A stretch of 64,000 nt of DNA, taken from NCBI RefSeq assembly GCF_030936135.1, contig NC_082600.1, forward strand, positions 18,731,943 to 18,795,942. Direction: 5' to 3'. Position 1 is the stretch's first letter; each line of letters begins with the position of its first letter. Source of the stretch: Gavia stellata (lineage: Eukaryota > Chordata > Aves > Gaviiformes > Gaviidae). Position numbers and translations under genes: made by a program. The notes beneath the pieces were generated by a model. It was not told the origin of the DNA and did no database searches. It saw only the letters and a program-made list of their open reading frames with translations. Positions 11,701 to 22,742 of this stretch are shown piece after piece.

Positions 11701-14700
11701 AAACCTCAGCTCCTCCTTCCCCGGCAGAGCTCTGCCTGGAGAATTGACCTGACAGAAATACTGCATTTCCTGGGAGATTGTTGTCTTTCCCCAAAAAGCC
11801 CATAGGAGAAAGGAACAACAAAAAATATCTAACTTCTTTTAGTCTTGGAAGAAACTGTGTTTGTACAGCCATGTTTGTCGGCTTCAGTGCTAAGGACCAT
11901 TCCTAGGCCAGTGCTTTAGTACCTTATCATTAAAAAATGTTTTCCACTCTCTAATCTACAGGTACCTGTTGCATTTCAAGACTGTTATTTCTTGTTCTGT
12001 TTTCTGGACACATGAAAATATTTTTACCTTCCTCTTGCAGCAATCCGTTATATGTGCCATGTTAGAGTGTCTCTCCTTGATCTTTGCTTGCCTATACTAA
12101 ATTGCCCCAGGTCTTTCAATACTTTCTCACAAGTGATTTTTCTGCAATGTCTAATTGTTCTTTTCTACACAACAGTTCATTCAGTTCTTTAATGACGTGA
12201 TATACACAGAACTTAACTAGGAACCACTAAGTGCTGAGGAGCTCTGCATGTAAGGAGGCTCTGATCTGCAAATCTTTCCCCCAAATTGGAGCATTTATGG
12301 TAATGAATAAAATTAATGTATATACAAATATATGTATAGTATATAGATACGCTATATCAAGATATATACATATAGATTTTCTCTCTAAAAATATACATGA
12401 AAGGAAAAAATTGATAATTTGCTCTCTTCTCACCTTTCTTTCCCTTCCTCTAAAAAGGGTCGTCATGTTCACTGTTTTTCTCTGGTGCTGTCTCAAGCCT
12501 TTCCCCTCTACTTGCCCACCTATTTCCAAGAAAAATATAGGAACCCACTGTCTTGAACACTGTCAAATGTAGTTAAATCTGTCAGAACAGTTGAAGAAAG
12601 CATGTACAAAGCTGTAGGGATAAGATTTTTCCATCACTGCCTCTCAAAAATATATGTGTATATATTCCTCTAGTGATGTAAGTGAACTACAGCTCTGAAT
12701 CCCTCTGCCTCCCAGACTTGCTTAATCTCAGTTTATCTCCATGATGATATGCCTGCCATTAACTCTCTTTCGTTCAGAATTAAGGTCACTTCAGGTCTCT
12801 TCTGATTTTCCTCCCAAAATAGAGATGAACATTGTTTATTCCTTTAATTATTTGATACCTAAGATCACCCCCTTGTTAATCTGTTAGTTTTGCTAAAGTG
12901 AGAACTGAATCTTCCCTCTTTTCAAACATGTGGGATAACCATGTCTGATGTTTGCCATAACAAGGCAGCTAGTCATGCATCATTACTAGTCTGACAAATC
13001 TAATCTCATTGCTGGGGAAGATGTTGAAAGACCAGGCTCATCACATTGTTTCGTTTATCATAAATGCCTCCCACTCTTTACCTTACATAGTAGCTTTCTT
13101 TTTTCAGAATTTCTTATTTTGTTTTGCTAATAGTTACCCAGTTAGTGCAACTACAAAGAATTAGCATTCATTAAAATGTTTAAAATAGGTCAAGGAAGCT
13201 TAAAATTACATTAATATCTGCAATCTGGGACTAATGTTAAGCAATCATTTAAATTTGGATCAAGAAGCCAGCATTTAATATAACTTGTTGATTGTGTAGA
13301 AGCAGTTCATTGCCATGTCGGGGCTGGGGGCAGCTGACTGTGCTGCCTGGGTACAGAGTGGCTCAGGAAAATCCTTTTAAGCCCTAAAGAGGAGATGGAA
13401 GAGAAGAAATTGCCTTTTATCTCACCTACTTAAGCATCATGTTGGTAAATATTATGCAAACATACAAACGGATTTACATGGCAAAGCACTTTAAAGCTTA
13501 AAATGTCCTGAAACAAGTAACTGCATGACCAAAGCTGTAGTTGGGTGGCTGAATAAGCGTACAGGTATCAGAGTAACAGTACATTAATCGGCTCTGGATC
13601 CAACACAGCTAGTGTGGTCTTGGCCCCCTGCATTCTTAAACATTGTTTCTGAATAAAATAATTTAAAAATCCTCTTCTAATTCATAAGATCCTTTTCTCT
13701 CTTTTATTTTCCAGATTCATCCACATAGGACATATTTACGGATTCATTCTATCTTTCCCTTTGAAAATGTTCAATAACATTTGGTGACAATTTTTCCAAG
13801 AAGTAGAAAACATTATTTAAAAAAATTCCCTACAGAGTTTATAATGTCTTACGGGAGTGTCGTTGTTCATTAGCTGGGTTTTAATCTAATAGTCACCTTA
13901 CATTCAGTGTATAACCTCTGCATCTTGCTCCCCGGTACATGCCCTAAGTGAGCTTGATTCACGATTCCAGTCCATTTTCTCCCGGCTAAAAATGTCCTTG
14001 ACTCATTCAAAAAAAAGTCTTGATCTATTCAGATGCTGTTAGAGGTGAAATGTACGTGCAGTCCAGAATGGCTTCCTGTACATTTTTATAAATATCTTTC
14101 CTGGCAGATTAAAAGCAAAACCAATGACTTTTCAGTCCAAATTTTGTCAGTTGTAAGGTTAGTGGCATGGTACCATAAATACCTGTGTCAAAACATCTCC
14201 AGAGTTCTGCCAGAAATCTGGAAAACCTCTTTTGGGGAAACCTGTGCTTTACCAGAACTACTACTGCCATGCCAGCAGCACTTTAAGCCAGCCCAGTGTC
14301 AGCAGTGTTGGAGGAAGGAGTGAGAATCCTCTCAGAGAACTCTTAGCAGAACAGAATCATAGCTAAACTACCCACCCTTACCATACAACAGCCTTGTGGT
14401 CTGTAGGACTTCCCATCCTTGGTTGGTAAAAACTCTCTATTAAGAAAGAACCCACCTTATCTGCAGTTTCTAAGTTTCACATCTGGGGGTTTTTTTTGTT
14501 CTCATTTGGTCAACACTTTCAGAGTATGCTGGCGTCTTAGTTCTCATTTGTAGCATGTGGCTTTGGCAGGTTGGTGGAACGGCATTCCAGAGAGTCAAAG
14601 TTTTGTTGTGAGACATACAGGTGATGGCTACTTCTGCTTTTTAGCGCTGTCAGAGCAAGGAGCAAAACATTGCATAAATCCATCATGTTTTTACCTACTT

Positions 14701-16140
14701 ATGTGCTTTTCTCTTTTAAAGAGGATTATATATATGTTTGCTTACATAGCCATAAAATGTGTGTTTGTGTGATCAACAAAACAACATTTCTTTCATTTCT
14801 TCTCTTCCATGGTAGCAGCAGTCACAAGGATCATGTTGGATTCCTGCTGCAGGAGATCCAGCCGCTTCTGTTTGAGACCCTGCGCAACTGTTATCTTAGC
14901 AATCTCTCTGCTTACTTCAGCCCACATACCCAGCAACACCACTCATATCTTTCCCTTAGACAAACTTCCCACCCGATTCAGGAAGGCTTACTAACTTTCT
15001 AGCACCATCAAAGAAATAATCACATTCAGTAGTAAAAATCTGAATATTGCTTGAGTGTCTTTAGTACCTGTCTGATACATTTTGACTGAGATGTAGGATT
15101 CCTGTAGCAGTCTTCCCATCTATTATTTTTCACAATAAGGAACATCCTGCTGATGTTTAATGAATGTAGAATTTATAGACAGGCTATTTGGCAATGATAT
15201 TGTTAGACTTTTTAGAAGTGACAGCTGACACAAGGTGTACTTACCTCATGTAGCCCAGCTATGACAAATAACATGAAAAACACCTTTGGACTTGGCTGAC
15301 GAGTCAGCGATGCTTTTAACTGATATTAGATAACTTTTAGGGCAGGAGGCTAATACTCAAAACATAAGCATAACCCACGTGGCTACTAAGCCCAAATTAA
15401 ATTGAGGAGAAAGGGCTTGTTTTTTCCTGTTGGATAATCAGAATGATGGTCTTTGTCAGTTCAAAAAGGTCATCTCTGAACCAACCTGAATTTTAACAGC
15501 TTGGCTGTGTCAGGAGGCATGCCAGGTTACTGAGGACTCCGACTTCTAGAAAAGTACTGATGATTAACCCGTAATGACCTTTTACATTTATGATCACAGA
15601 CAAAGCTGAGATGGTGCAAGTCACACAAATGGCAAACTCAGAGCAAAACTATGACTTTCTGCAGATGTTCAAAAACAGTCTGCTGGTAACAAAATGCAAA
15701 CTTGTTTGGTTTTTTTTAAGTGATAGGCAGCATGCAAGGGGGAAGAAGCTGGCGTGCTCCTTTCTGTGTGGTTTATTAGGCAAAGAGCATGTGCTTCTAC
15801 TTTTCGAAAAGGATCATTGCTTCTCTTTCTCCCATTAAAAATGGAGAAGGTTTTACAGCAGCGTTTCTCAGGCTCTTTCGCAGTCCGTAACTAAAAGCGC
15901 CTCAACACCTCTCTCTACTGGTACGTGCAGATTTCAGCACCGCACCTGAGCCGCTCCTGCGCAGCAGCCAGCAGGCCGTGAGCAAGGGCTGGCACAGTCT
16001 GCAGCGAGAAGCCAGGACTCCGCCGGCCATCCTTGCTGAAATACACGAGGACGATGTGGGGGCATGAGCTTCCTGCCGTCATTTCGTGAACTACCCTTTG
16101 GCACATTCCTCCACCTTCCCATTCTGCCTCCGGCCTCCAT
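2721..16140. other. GOLGA5-LGMN intergenic region
   Basis: This is about 13 kb of AT-rich DNA between two head-to-head genes. I found no exon-like open frame, tRNA-like or rRNA-like segment, and no CR1 piece. It holds a short mixed GC/CA microsatellite near 9295-9320, an AT-rich tract of TATA-type repeats around 12315-12375, and several short A or T runs. Conserved noncoding elements may exist but cannot be recognised without an alignment. Confidence 0.6.
9295..9320. repeat. (GC)n(AC)n microsatellite
   Basis: A run of alternating GC dinucleotides passes directly into CA dinucleotides, with one CACG interruption. Such alternating purine-pyrimidine tracts can adopt Z-DNA. It lies in intergenic sequence with no gene nearby. 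Confidence 0.85.
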
Positions 16141-16356
16141 CCTGCCCGCAATAACAGGAAGCCAGTTCCGACGGGAAAGCGCAGCCGGCGCTGACCCGTT
16201 CGTGCCCAACGCACAACATGCACAAACGCCACAGCCGCGCGCGGCTGGAGGAGCTCCCGTCGGCCTCCAACCCTCCCCCGCCCCAGCCGGGCTCCCCGGC
16301 CCACGCGAGACACGCTCCCCACTTGCACCCGCCGCTGCACGCCGCGCACCCGGGGG

Positions 16357-16381
16357 ACTACAACTCCCACCGTGCTTTGCG
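16357..16381 (+). promoter_or_regulatory. ZNF143/SBS-like site 1
   Basis: The segment begins ACTACAACTCCCA and continues with TGC and TTGCG at the spacing of the classic ZNF143 (STAF) binding site, which reads ACTACAATTCCCA followed by ATGC and GCG. The match is strong by eye. It lies about 200 bases upstream of the LGMN exon 1 donor. Confidence 0.7.
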
Positions 16382-16414
16382 CGCAAGGCCCGCGGCCCTT
16401 TGAGCGTGGGGGCG

Positions 16415-16439
16415 CGCCGGGCTTGCTGGGGCACGTAGT
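16415..16439 (-). promoter_or_regulatory. ZNF143/SBS-like site 2 (inverted)
   Basis: Read on the minus strand this starts ACTACGTGCCCCAGCAAGC, a slightly weaker match to the same consensus. It faces site 1, with 33 bases between the two 25-base motifs. Confidence 0.55.
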
Positions 16440-16544
16440 GCGGCCGGCCGCCCGCCCGGCCGCTCCTCCGCCCGGCCGCGATTGGCCGGGACCAGTCTCC
16501 GCCCGCCGCGGCCCGCGGTCGCTTCACGCCGCACGGCGCCTGCC

Positions 16545-16588
16545 GCAATCACAGCGGCCGCGGCGGCGACACCTCCGCAGGCAGCGCG
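16545..16588 (+). other. LGMN: LGMN noncoding exon 1 (approximate start)
   Basis: A donor GCGCG|GTAAGG gives the last exon base at 16588, inside the CpG island and 60-110 bases downstream of the CCAAT box. The start is inferred from that spacing, not seen. Human LGMN also has a noncoding first exon. The next exon is about 6 kb away. Confidence 0.5.
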
Positions 16589-19500
16589 GTAAGGGCCGAC
16601 CGGCTGGCGTGGGCCGTGGGGCCGCGTTGTCCCGGGAGGGTTCTGTCCCTAGCCGGCTGCTGGCTGGCGGCGGGGAGGAGGCGGGAGTACGCCTGAGTGA
16701 GGGGCGCCGTGAAGGAGTGCCGGCCCGCGCCGCTCCCCGGCGGCAGAGCTGCCCGGGGTCGGGACGAGGGGTCCCGCCGGCTCCAGGGGAGCGGCCGAGG
16801 GGCGCTGGTTTCCCTCACCGGCTCCGAGCGCTGCCGAGCCCCCGCCGCTCGCCCCGCCGCCCCCCGGCTGGCGGGGGCTCTTCGGGGCCCCACTGTTAAT
16901 CAGCTCTGGGGCGGACGCGGGGCGACGGTTCGGTCGGTTTGCGGAGCCCCCCGGCCCCGCCTCGGGACGCTGGGAGAGGGGTCGGTCTGCCCGCCGTTCC
17001 GCCTGGGCGTTGTGGGCATTGCTGCCGAGCGCCGAGCTGCATCGTCGGTGCTGCCCTTAATAAAAGGGTTTTGGACGCAGTTGTCGCCCCTGTCACGGGG
17101 CCCTTCTGGCTCGGGAGCTGTGTCTGAGCTCGCCCTTCTGGAAGGGCTTCACCGGGGAGAGGAGTCAAAGCGGCTCGTTCAGAGGGGCATTGCTCAGGGC
17201 TGGCACTGAAGAGAAGAGGGAGGTCTGAGAGGGAAGCAGCAGCAGAGATTTAGTCCCTGGTTCAGTCCATTTTTAACGGGGGAAAACGACGGAGTAAGAA
17301 TTTATGGGTTTTCTGCAAAGAGCTGGTGATGCCCGAAAGGTACTGCGCTGTGGCTGCAGTTACTTACAGCTGGTAGACAACCTTGCCATAACATGAAGGT
17401 CTGCTTGGACTTAGTAGCACCACTAGTTCCTGATTAGGATGGGACAACACTGTGTTGGGTGTCTGGATTTGGGTGTTAAAACAAAGGCTGCAGTGAAGAT
17501 CTGAAACGCTAAGATAAACCGTACTAAAAGACATGTGGAGTGCAGGAATCTCAGACTTTCTGTGTAATCACTTCGCCAGAATTTCTGTCTACACTCCAAG
17601 CATTTCCATGTTTGTTGAGCAGAAATGCTTACCCTTGTCTGACATGTTCCTCTGCCCTCAACCCTTCCCCCCTCCGCCCCGCATCTTGCAATGTAATAAA
17701 TTAAAGTTACTCGTGCAGTGTTGCAGTAGCTGTTTTTTCTACCATCAGAATGTGATTGCAGCGGCTTTGTATATTTGTAGGCAGTTATGAAGTAAATAGT
17801 AGAAGTAGTTTTACTGAAGCCTTAAGATCTGCCAAATTTTAATCTGGGCTTTTTGAAGTGCATAGAAAAAAATAATCCCTAAACCAGGTGTATTAGATTG
17901 TCACCATCCTAGGAAGCATAAGGAGTGATTCCCACCCTCCCTGTGGTAAATGGTGCCATCTCTCTGCTGGTGGGAAAGACAAATCTGCAAACAGTAGATT
18001 ACTTTTAAATACCTTCATATAACGTTTAAAAAATGTTTAAAACCATTCTGAGTTAACATAATTACAAATTCTTGTTTTTACAGTACATGTCACTTATACA
18101 TCTTCAGTAGCTATACTATTTTACTACAAGTTCTAATCAAATTAAGCTGATTCATAAAATGATTAGCAGTAGACTTTGAAATAATTGTTTTGCAACAGAG
18201 ACCATAATCTCCTTCAAAATGTAGCTTATCAGAGTTTACAGTGATCAGGACTTTTTCTCTCTTCCATACAAGAGCATAAAGAAAATCAGACTAATTCTGC
18301 AGGGGCTTAATCACGGGTTTAGGTGCTTCAGTTTGCGTAGCAGCCGGCACAACATGTAAGCAGAACATTGCTGACAGAGAACTGCGGACATTAGTTTCCT
18401 GTGAGGAGGGCTATTGTGAGTCACATACTTTGTGGAAATCAGCATCTAAATATTACAGTGACAGGCAATATACAAGCACTGAGTGGGAAAAGGAATTGTG
18501 ACTTGATTCTGAGAAGTCATAAGAAGAGCAGCTGAAAAGAAATAGATTTCCAAGAAAAACTGGAATGATCAGCTGATTAGCTTAAGGCTGTTATTTTCCC
18601 CCAAGATTACTGTTAACTCCCTTATCCATTTTCCCTTCATGTGAAATATATGGTTTCTGTTTGTACAGCTCTTAGAGGCTGTGCTTGAGGTACTTGGAGT
18701 TTAAGCCACCAAAGTGTCAACATCACTTTAAACACTAGTGGAAAATACTTTGATCAACTCAAACTCCTTTCTTTAGAGTGGTATCCTGTTCTAAGATTTT
18801 TTGATCTCGGTGGACTGTTCTCCCAAAGGAGAGTTGGGAGCTCATGGAACAGGCTGTTTTCCAGAAGAATTGTTCTAGCAGCAGCTGGCCACTTCCGGAT
18901 GCAGACTTTCTTAAGCATCCCTCTCTTGTCAAATCAGAGATGTGTGCTAGCCATCTAATGGGAAGTGGTCAAGGTACCTCTGTCAGGAAAAACAAGTTTT
19001 AAGAGCTGAGTGAATTGTTCTGGTGAGAGCCACCCAGTTCTGGCCATGCTTCTTCCAGGGACTGCAAACTGCGCAGCAGCCTACCTGTGTGTGTACGTGC
19101 TGTGCTTCTGCATGTATAGATCTGATGCTGACCCCACTATGTCTCCAAGATGTGCCTTTTTCCTGACATGGTCTCCAAAGCAAAGTTAATTAACTCTTCT
19201 ACTAGAAAGACTAGGCAGAGCTGATCAAATCATCTCATATTTTTGGAGGTCAGCCAAAGCTCTAAAATGATTTTGTCGGGAATTTTCAGCTCTTCCATAT
19301 AGTCTCTGTCTGCATGCATTTAGGATTGCATGTGACATTTGATTCCTTGCTTTCAGAAAAAGGCTTTTTATATACCTGTGGTAAGCTGGTCAGCTGAGCT
19401 GGTTTCTCTTCTAGTAAGACCTGAAGACATAGCCTCTGACAGGAACTTTCTCTTCTCAACTGTAGGTCAAGAACTTGTTCAATGCAGCCCAGAGCACAAT

Positions 19501-22500
19501 CTTTTAAATTGCCTGCCTGAGCACTCAAAGGCCTTCTTTAAAACAAGCAGAAATATGGGGGGGGGGGGGGGGGGGGTTGGGTTTTTTTAGTAGCTGGAAA
19601 CAAGCAATGAAAGACCTATTGCCACCACACGTGTATTTAATGGTTAAACCTATTTTAAATGCTGCTCAGAGAACCTTGGGGACCTGAGCATTTATTAATC
19701 ATGCCTTATTAGTGCATTGTGGTATGTCTAGGTTTTTTCCCCCTTCTTTCTGGTGTTAATTTGATTTAATTAGAGTATAGGAAAAGACAGGTAAGTGGGA
19801 TTATATGTCATTAATTAGTATAAAAGAGGTTGTTTTTTCTATTCTAAATAACCCATGATAAAACATATGTGGTTTTCTAATACAATGCAAATGTTTGTTC
19901 GTGTGGGGTTATTTTTGTTGGTTCCCCCCCCCGCCCCCCGGGCATTCTGCATTATTCACAACTTTGTCTCAGCAGAGGTGAGAAACTTGAGGATCTGGAT
20001 ATCTGCGTACCGCATGGGAGACTGAATTCCTCATGGAGGGACTGCCTGAGCGGCTTGATAGCTTAAGTCTTTGTTCCTGATCTGGCCCTGGGTTTTTCTG
20101 TTGTGGGCCTGTTTGCAGGCAGAGTGCAGGGCTGGTATCTGGTACACCTGTGCCCGCACAGCATGGCCCATGCAGAGGTACTGGCTGGGGTCCTGGGAGC
20201 TGTAGATCCATGCTAGTATAGTCTGGAGTGTGAACTAGTCAGGAAAGACTGTCCCATCAAACTGTTTCCAATTCAGGATGTCGCACTCCATAGTGTATTT
20301 TTTCTGTAGCTACTTCAGTCTCTCTCTGTTGTGTGGTATATTAGTAACTGACAGCCGGTGGCAGTGACTGTTTCCATGTGATGGATGCCTGTCTACTAGG
20401 ATCTGCCTTGAAATTAGCCATCACGTTATATGGCCCAGTGAACAGCTGGCAGCAACACAGCTTCCAGTGATATGTCCTGGATTCGAATTAATGATTTACA
20501 TCTCTAAGAGCTAAGCATCATGTGAAAGGATCTCCAACCCTTCAGCAATCATTTGAACCATTTATCTTCTCTTTATATTTTTCATGTAAATATAAGTAAG
20601 TGAAAAGTTATGCTTTAATGAACATGGAAGAAAGTTTCTTCTCATGAAATGGATACTGAACTCTGAGGGATCTATTTGCATGAAATTCGTCTCCATATTC
20701 CAGTAAGTCAAACTCAGTTAAGATTTCTAAGCAGATTGTCTAAAATATATTGATTTTCTTTTCTTGTCTAATATTTCAGGAGTTAGATATACCTGAAACT
20801 GAATATCAGGAATGAATAGGCTTGTTGGCCCATGGCATTTTATGGCACTTTAAAAAAGTTTTAAACAACTTGGTCTGAATTTTAGCTGTGCTGCAGGCAA
20901 CAGAATAGGCTAGTTTTGTGGATGTTGTAAATGCAGTATATCTTCAACGCAATCTTTAGTATGTTATTTGTCTTAGTCATCTGAAGAAGTGACAAGATAG
21001 GCAAGGCAGAGTTGCCATACAAAGCCACCTGTCACTGGTGATGGCAATGACAGGAATTTACAATTCCAGCTCGACATGAGAGATTATAACTGTCTATCAA
21101 ACTCCAGGAAAAATTCTGCTTATTCCTTTATATCTGCTTAACTGCTGAAGTAGCTAATAATTTAACAATTTGAGTGGCTGCAGATGGATGGTTTTGGCTG
21201 TGGGGAACTGAGGCTGACTTAAATACTGGTTAGTTATTTTGTTTAGTGGTAGCTTTGACATTGTGTTTTGTGACCATGTCGTATGGCTTGGGAGTTTCCA
21301 GCTTTTATTCCAGAGAAAACCATGCTAAAGTAGACTACCCCACTTCTTACTACAACACCTCTTACATACATAGCAGCAAAGATCAACTTCCAGAATCTCT
21401 CTTTTTTGTAAGTAGGCCAGTATAAAATCCCATCTCTCAGTGCATGAGGAGGTATGTAATTTTTGTGCATGTGCCAAGAGCATACAGTTCTTCAAGGGAG
21501 TTTGCTTTATGAGGGCATATTGGATGCAGCAGACCTGAGACTGTGACCAACATACATAAACCTATGCCACCCCCACCCCCAAAAAAACCCGAAAAAACAG
21601 ACCCAAAGCAACCCTTTGATTAGATATAGCCAGATTGTTTGCTTTTATAGCAAACACTTTATCAGACAATCAAGGTACTTAGGAAGATCACTAGTGGGAA
21701 TGCTACTTCTAGTCCTCTCAAGAAAGCAGAAAGAACCATTTCTGCATGGCATCAAACCTCCTTTTTGGCTCTGCTTTTCTGAATTTGATGTCCACAGGCT
21801 CAGACCCGCTTCTCTTGCTGTGCACCTTGTGCAGATGCTTAACTGTTGTGCAAAAGAGTCGAAAGCGCTGCTCTTTCATGTGGTACCAGTTCACATTTGC
21901 TCTCCACTAGCATAACAGGTTGCACAAATAGCATGAGGCTCTCACAGCCTGCACTTCCCCCCAGCAGTTAGGGCTGCACCTTGTGCAGAACAGCTGCACA
22001 GCCTCTCTCCACCCTCTCTGGCTTTGTGGGCACAGAGAGCTTTTGAGACACTCTGACCTTCCAACTCCCAAGCAGTTCTCCATGTCTATGCATCCTTGTG
22101 CCTACATCACCCGGGATTTGGCTCAGTAATAATGGGCTAATTGCCAGTGAGTGGAAACCAGGGGACTACATAAGCAGGGACCAAGAGAGTAGTATTAATC
22201 TGAAAAAGTTTTATCTGTGAAATACTTGATAGTGAGGCTTGCTCTGTATTTGAGGGTTATTCATTACCAGCTATTATAGAACAAAACAACTGGAGGGAGC
22301 TGAAAGACTTGGTTGTCCTATTCAGAATTGCTTTCAGTCGGATTTGAAAGCTGAAAGAAAACTTTTTGTAACTAGTAGCAGCTTGGTGCTAAAGGAAGAT
22401 ATGACCAGAAATTGTGCCGTGTGTTGAATGGTCTGTAAAACACCAAAAACCCCACAAGCAAGGAAAGCTTCTAGTTGTGATACTACTGATGTTTAGTTTG

Positions 22501-22600
22501 TGTTTGTTTTATTTTTGACTGATGTCCTCTGATCTACTTCTCTCAAACTTCTTCATTAGGGATTTTTTTTTTTCTCCCATTTGTGGAGTAAATAAAGAAG
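16589..22600 (+). other. LGMN: LGMN intron 1
   Basis: This intron of about 6 kb starts within the CpG island. Apart from a 20-base G homopolymer at 19557-19576 and a C-rich tract near 19925-19941 it shows nothing recognisable. The 3' end is uncertain: a T-rich tract leads to possible AGs at 22558-22559 (CATTAG) and 22599-22600 (AAGAAG). Confidence 0.6.
19557..19576. repeat. G20 homopolymer
   Basis: Twenty G in a row are followed by TT and three more G. The run lies in LGMN intron 1. Tracts like this can form G-quadruplexes and are prone to length error in assemblies. Confidence 0.95.
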
Positions 22601-22604
22601 AGAG

Positions 22605-22742
22605 ATGATATTGAAAGCAGCTGTGCTTCTGGGCTGTGCTCTGGTCATCAGCACATTCCCCATGGAAGAACCTGAAGATGGAGGCAAGCACTGGGTGGTG
22701 ATTGTTGCAGGTTCGAACGGCTGGTACAACTATCGACACCAG
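22605..22742 (+). CDS. LGMN: LGMN coding exon 1: signal peptide and mature N-terminus
   Basis: This exon has 46 codons from the ATG to YNYRHQ and ends at CAG|GTAAGG. The first 18 or so residues form a hydrophobic signal peptide ([13 protein letters not shown]). The conserved [12 protein letters not shown] strand follows, then Arg44, which lines the S1 pocket in human legumain. Confidence 0.96.

Larger units (their letters stand above)
16150..17150 (+). promoter_or_regulatory. LGMN: CpG-island promoter of LGMN
   Basis: A block of about 1 kb of very CpG-rich sequence surrounds the LGMN 5' end. An inverted CCAAT box (ATTGG at 16481-16485) lies about 100 bases before the exon 1 donor. Two ZNF143/SBS-like motifs lie further upstream. 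No TATA box and no canonical CACGTG (CLEAR-type, TFEB) site is seen in the core, although the product is lysosomal. The island continues into intron 1. Open frames on both strands within it (for example 15934-16548 minus) look like GC-driven artefacts. Confidence 0.8.

Noticed and set aside
12315-12375. TATA-rich tract that might be a promoter or cruciform
   Set aside because: It is a low-complexity TATA-type repeat without an adjacent exon or CpG island. Many such tracts occur in AT-rich intergenic DNA.
15934-16548. 204-codon minus-strand open frame over the LGMN CpG island
   Set aside because: It has the same GC-driven character and overlaps the promoter motifs. A divergent transcript is possible, but no protein is supported.
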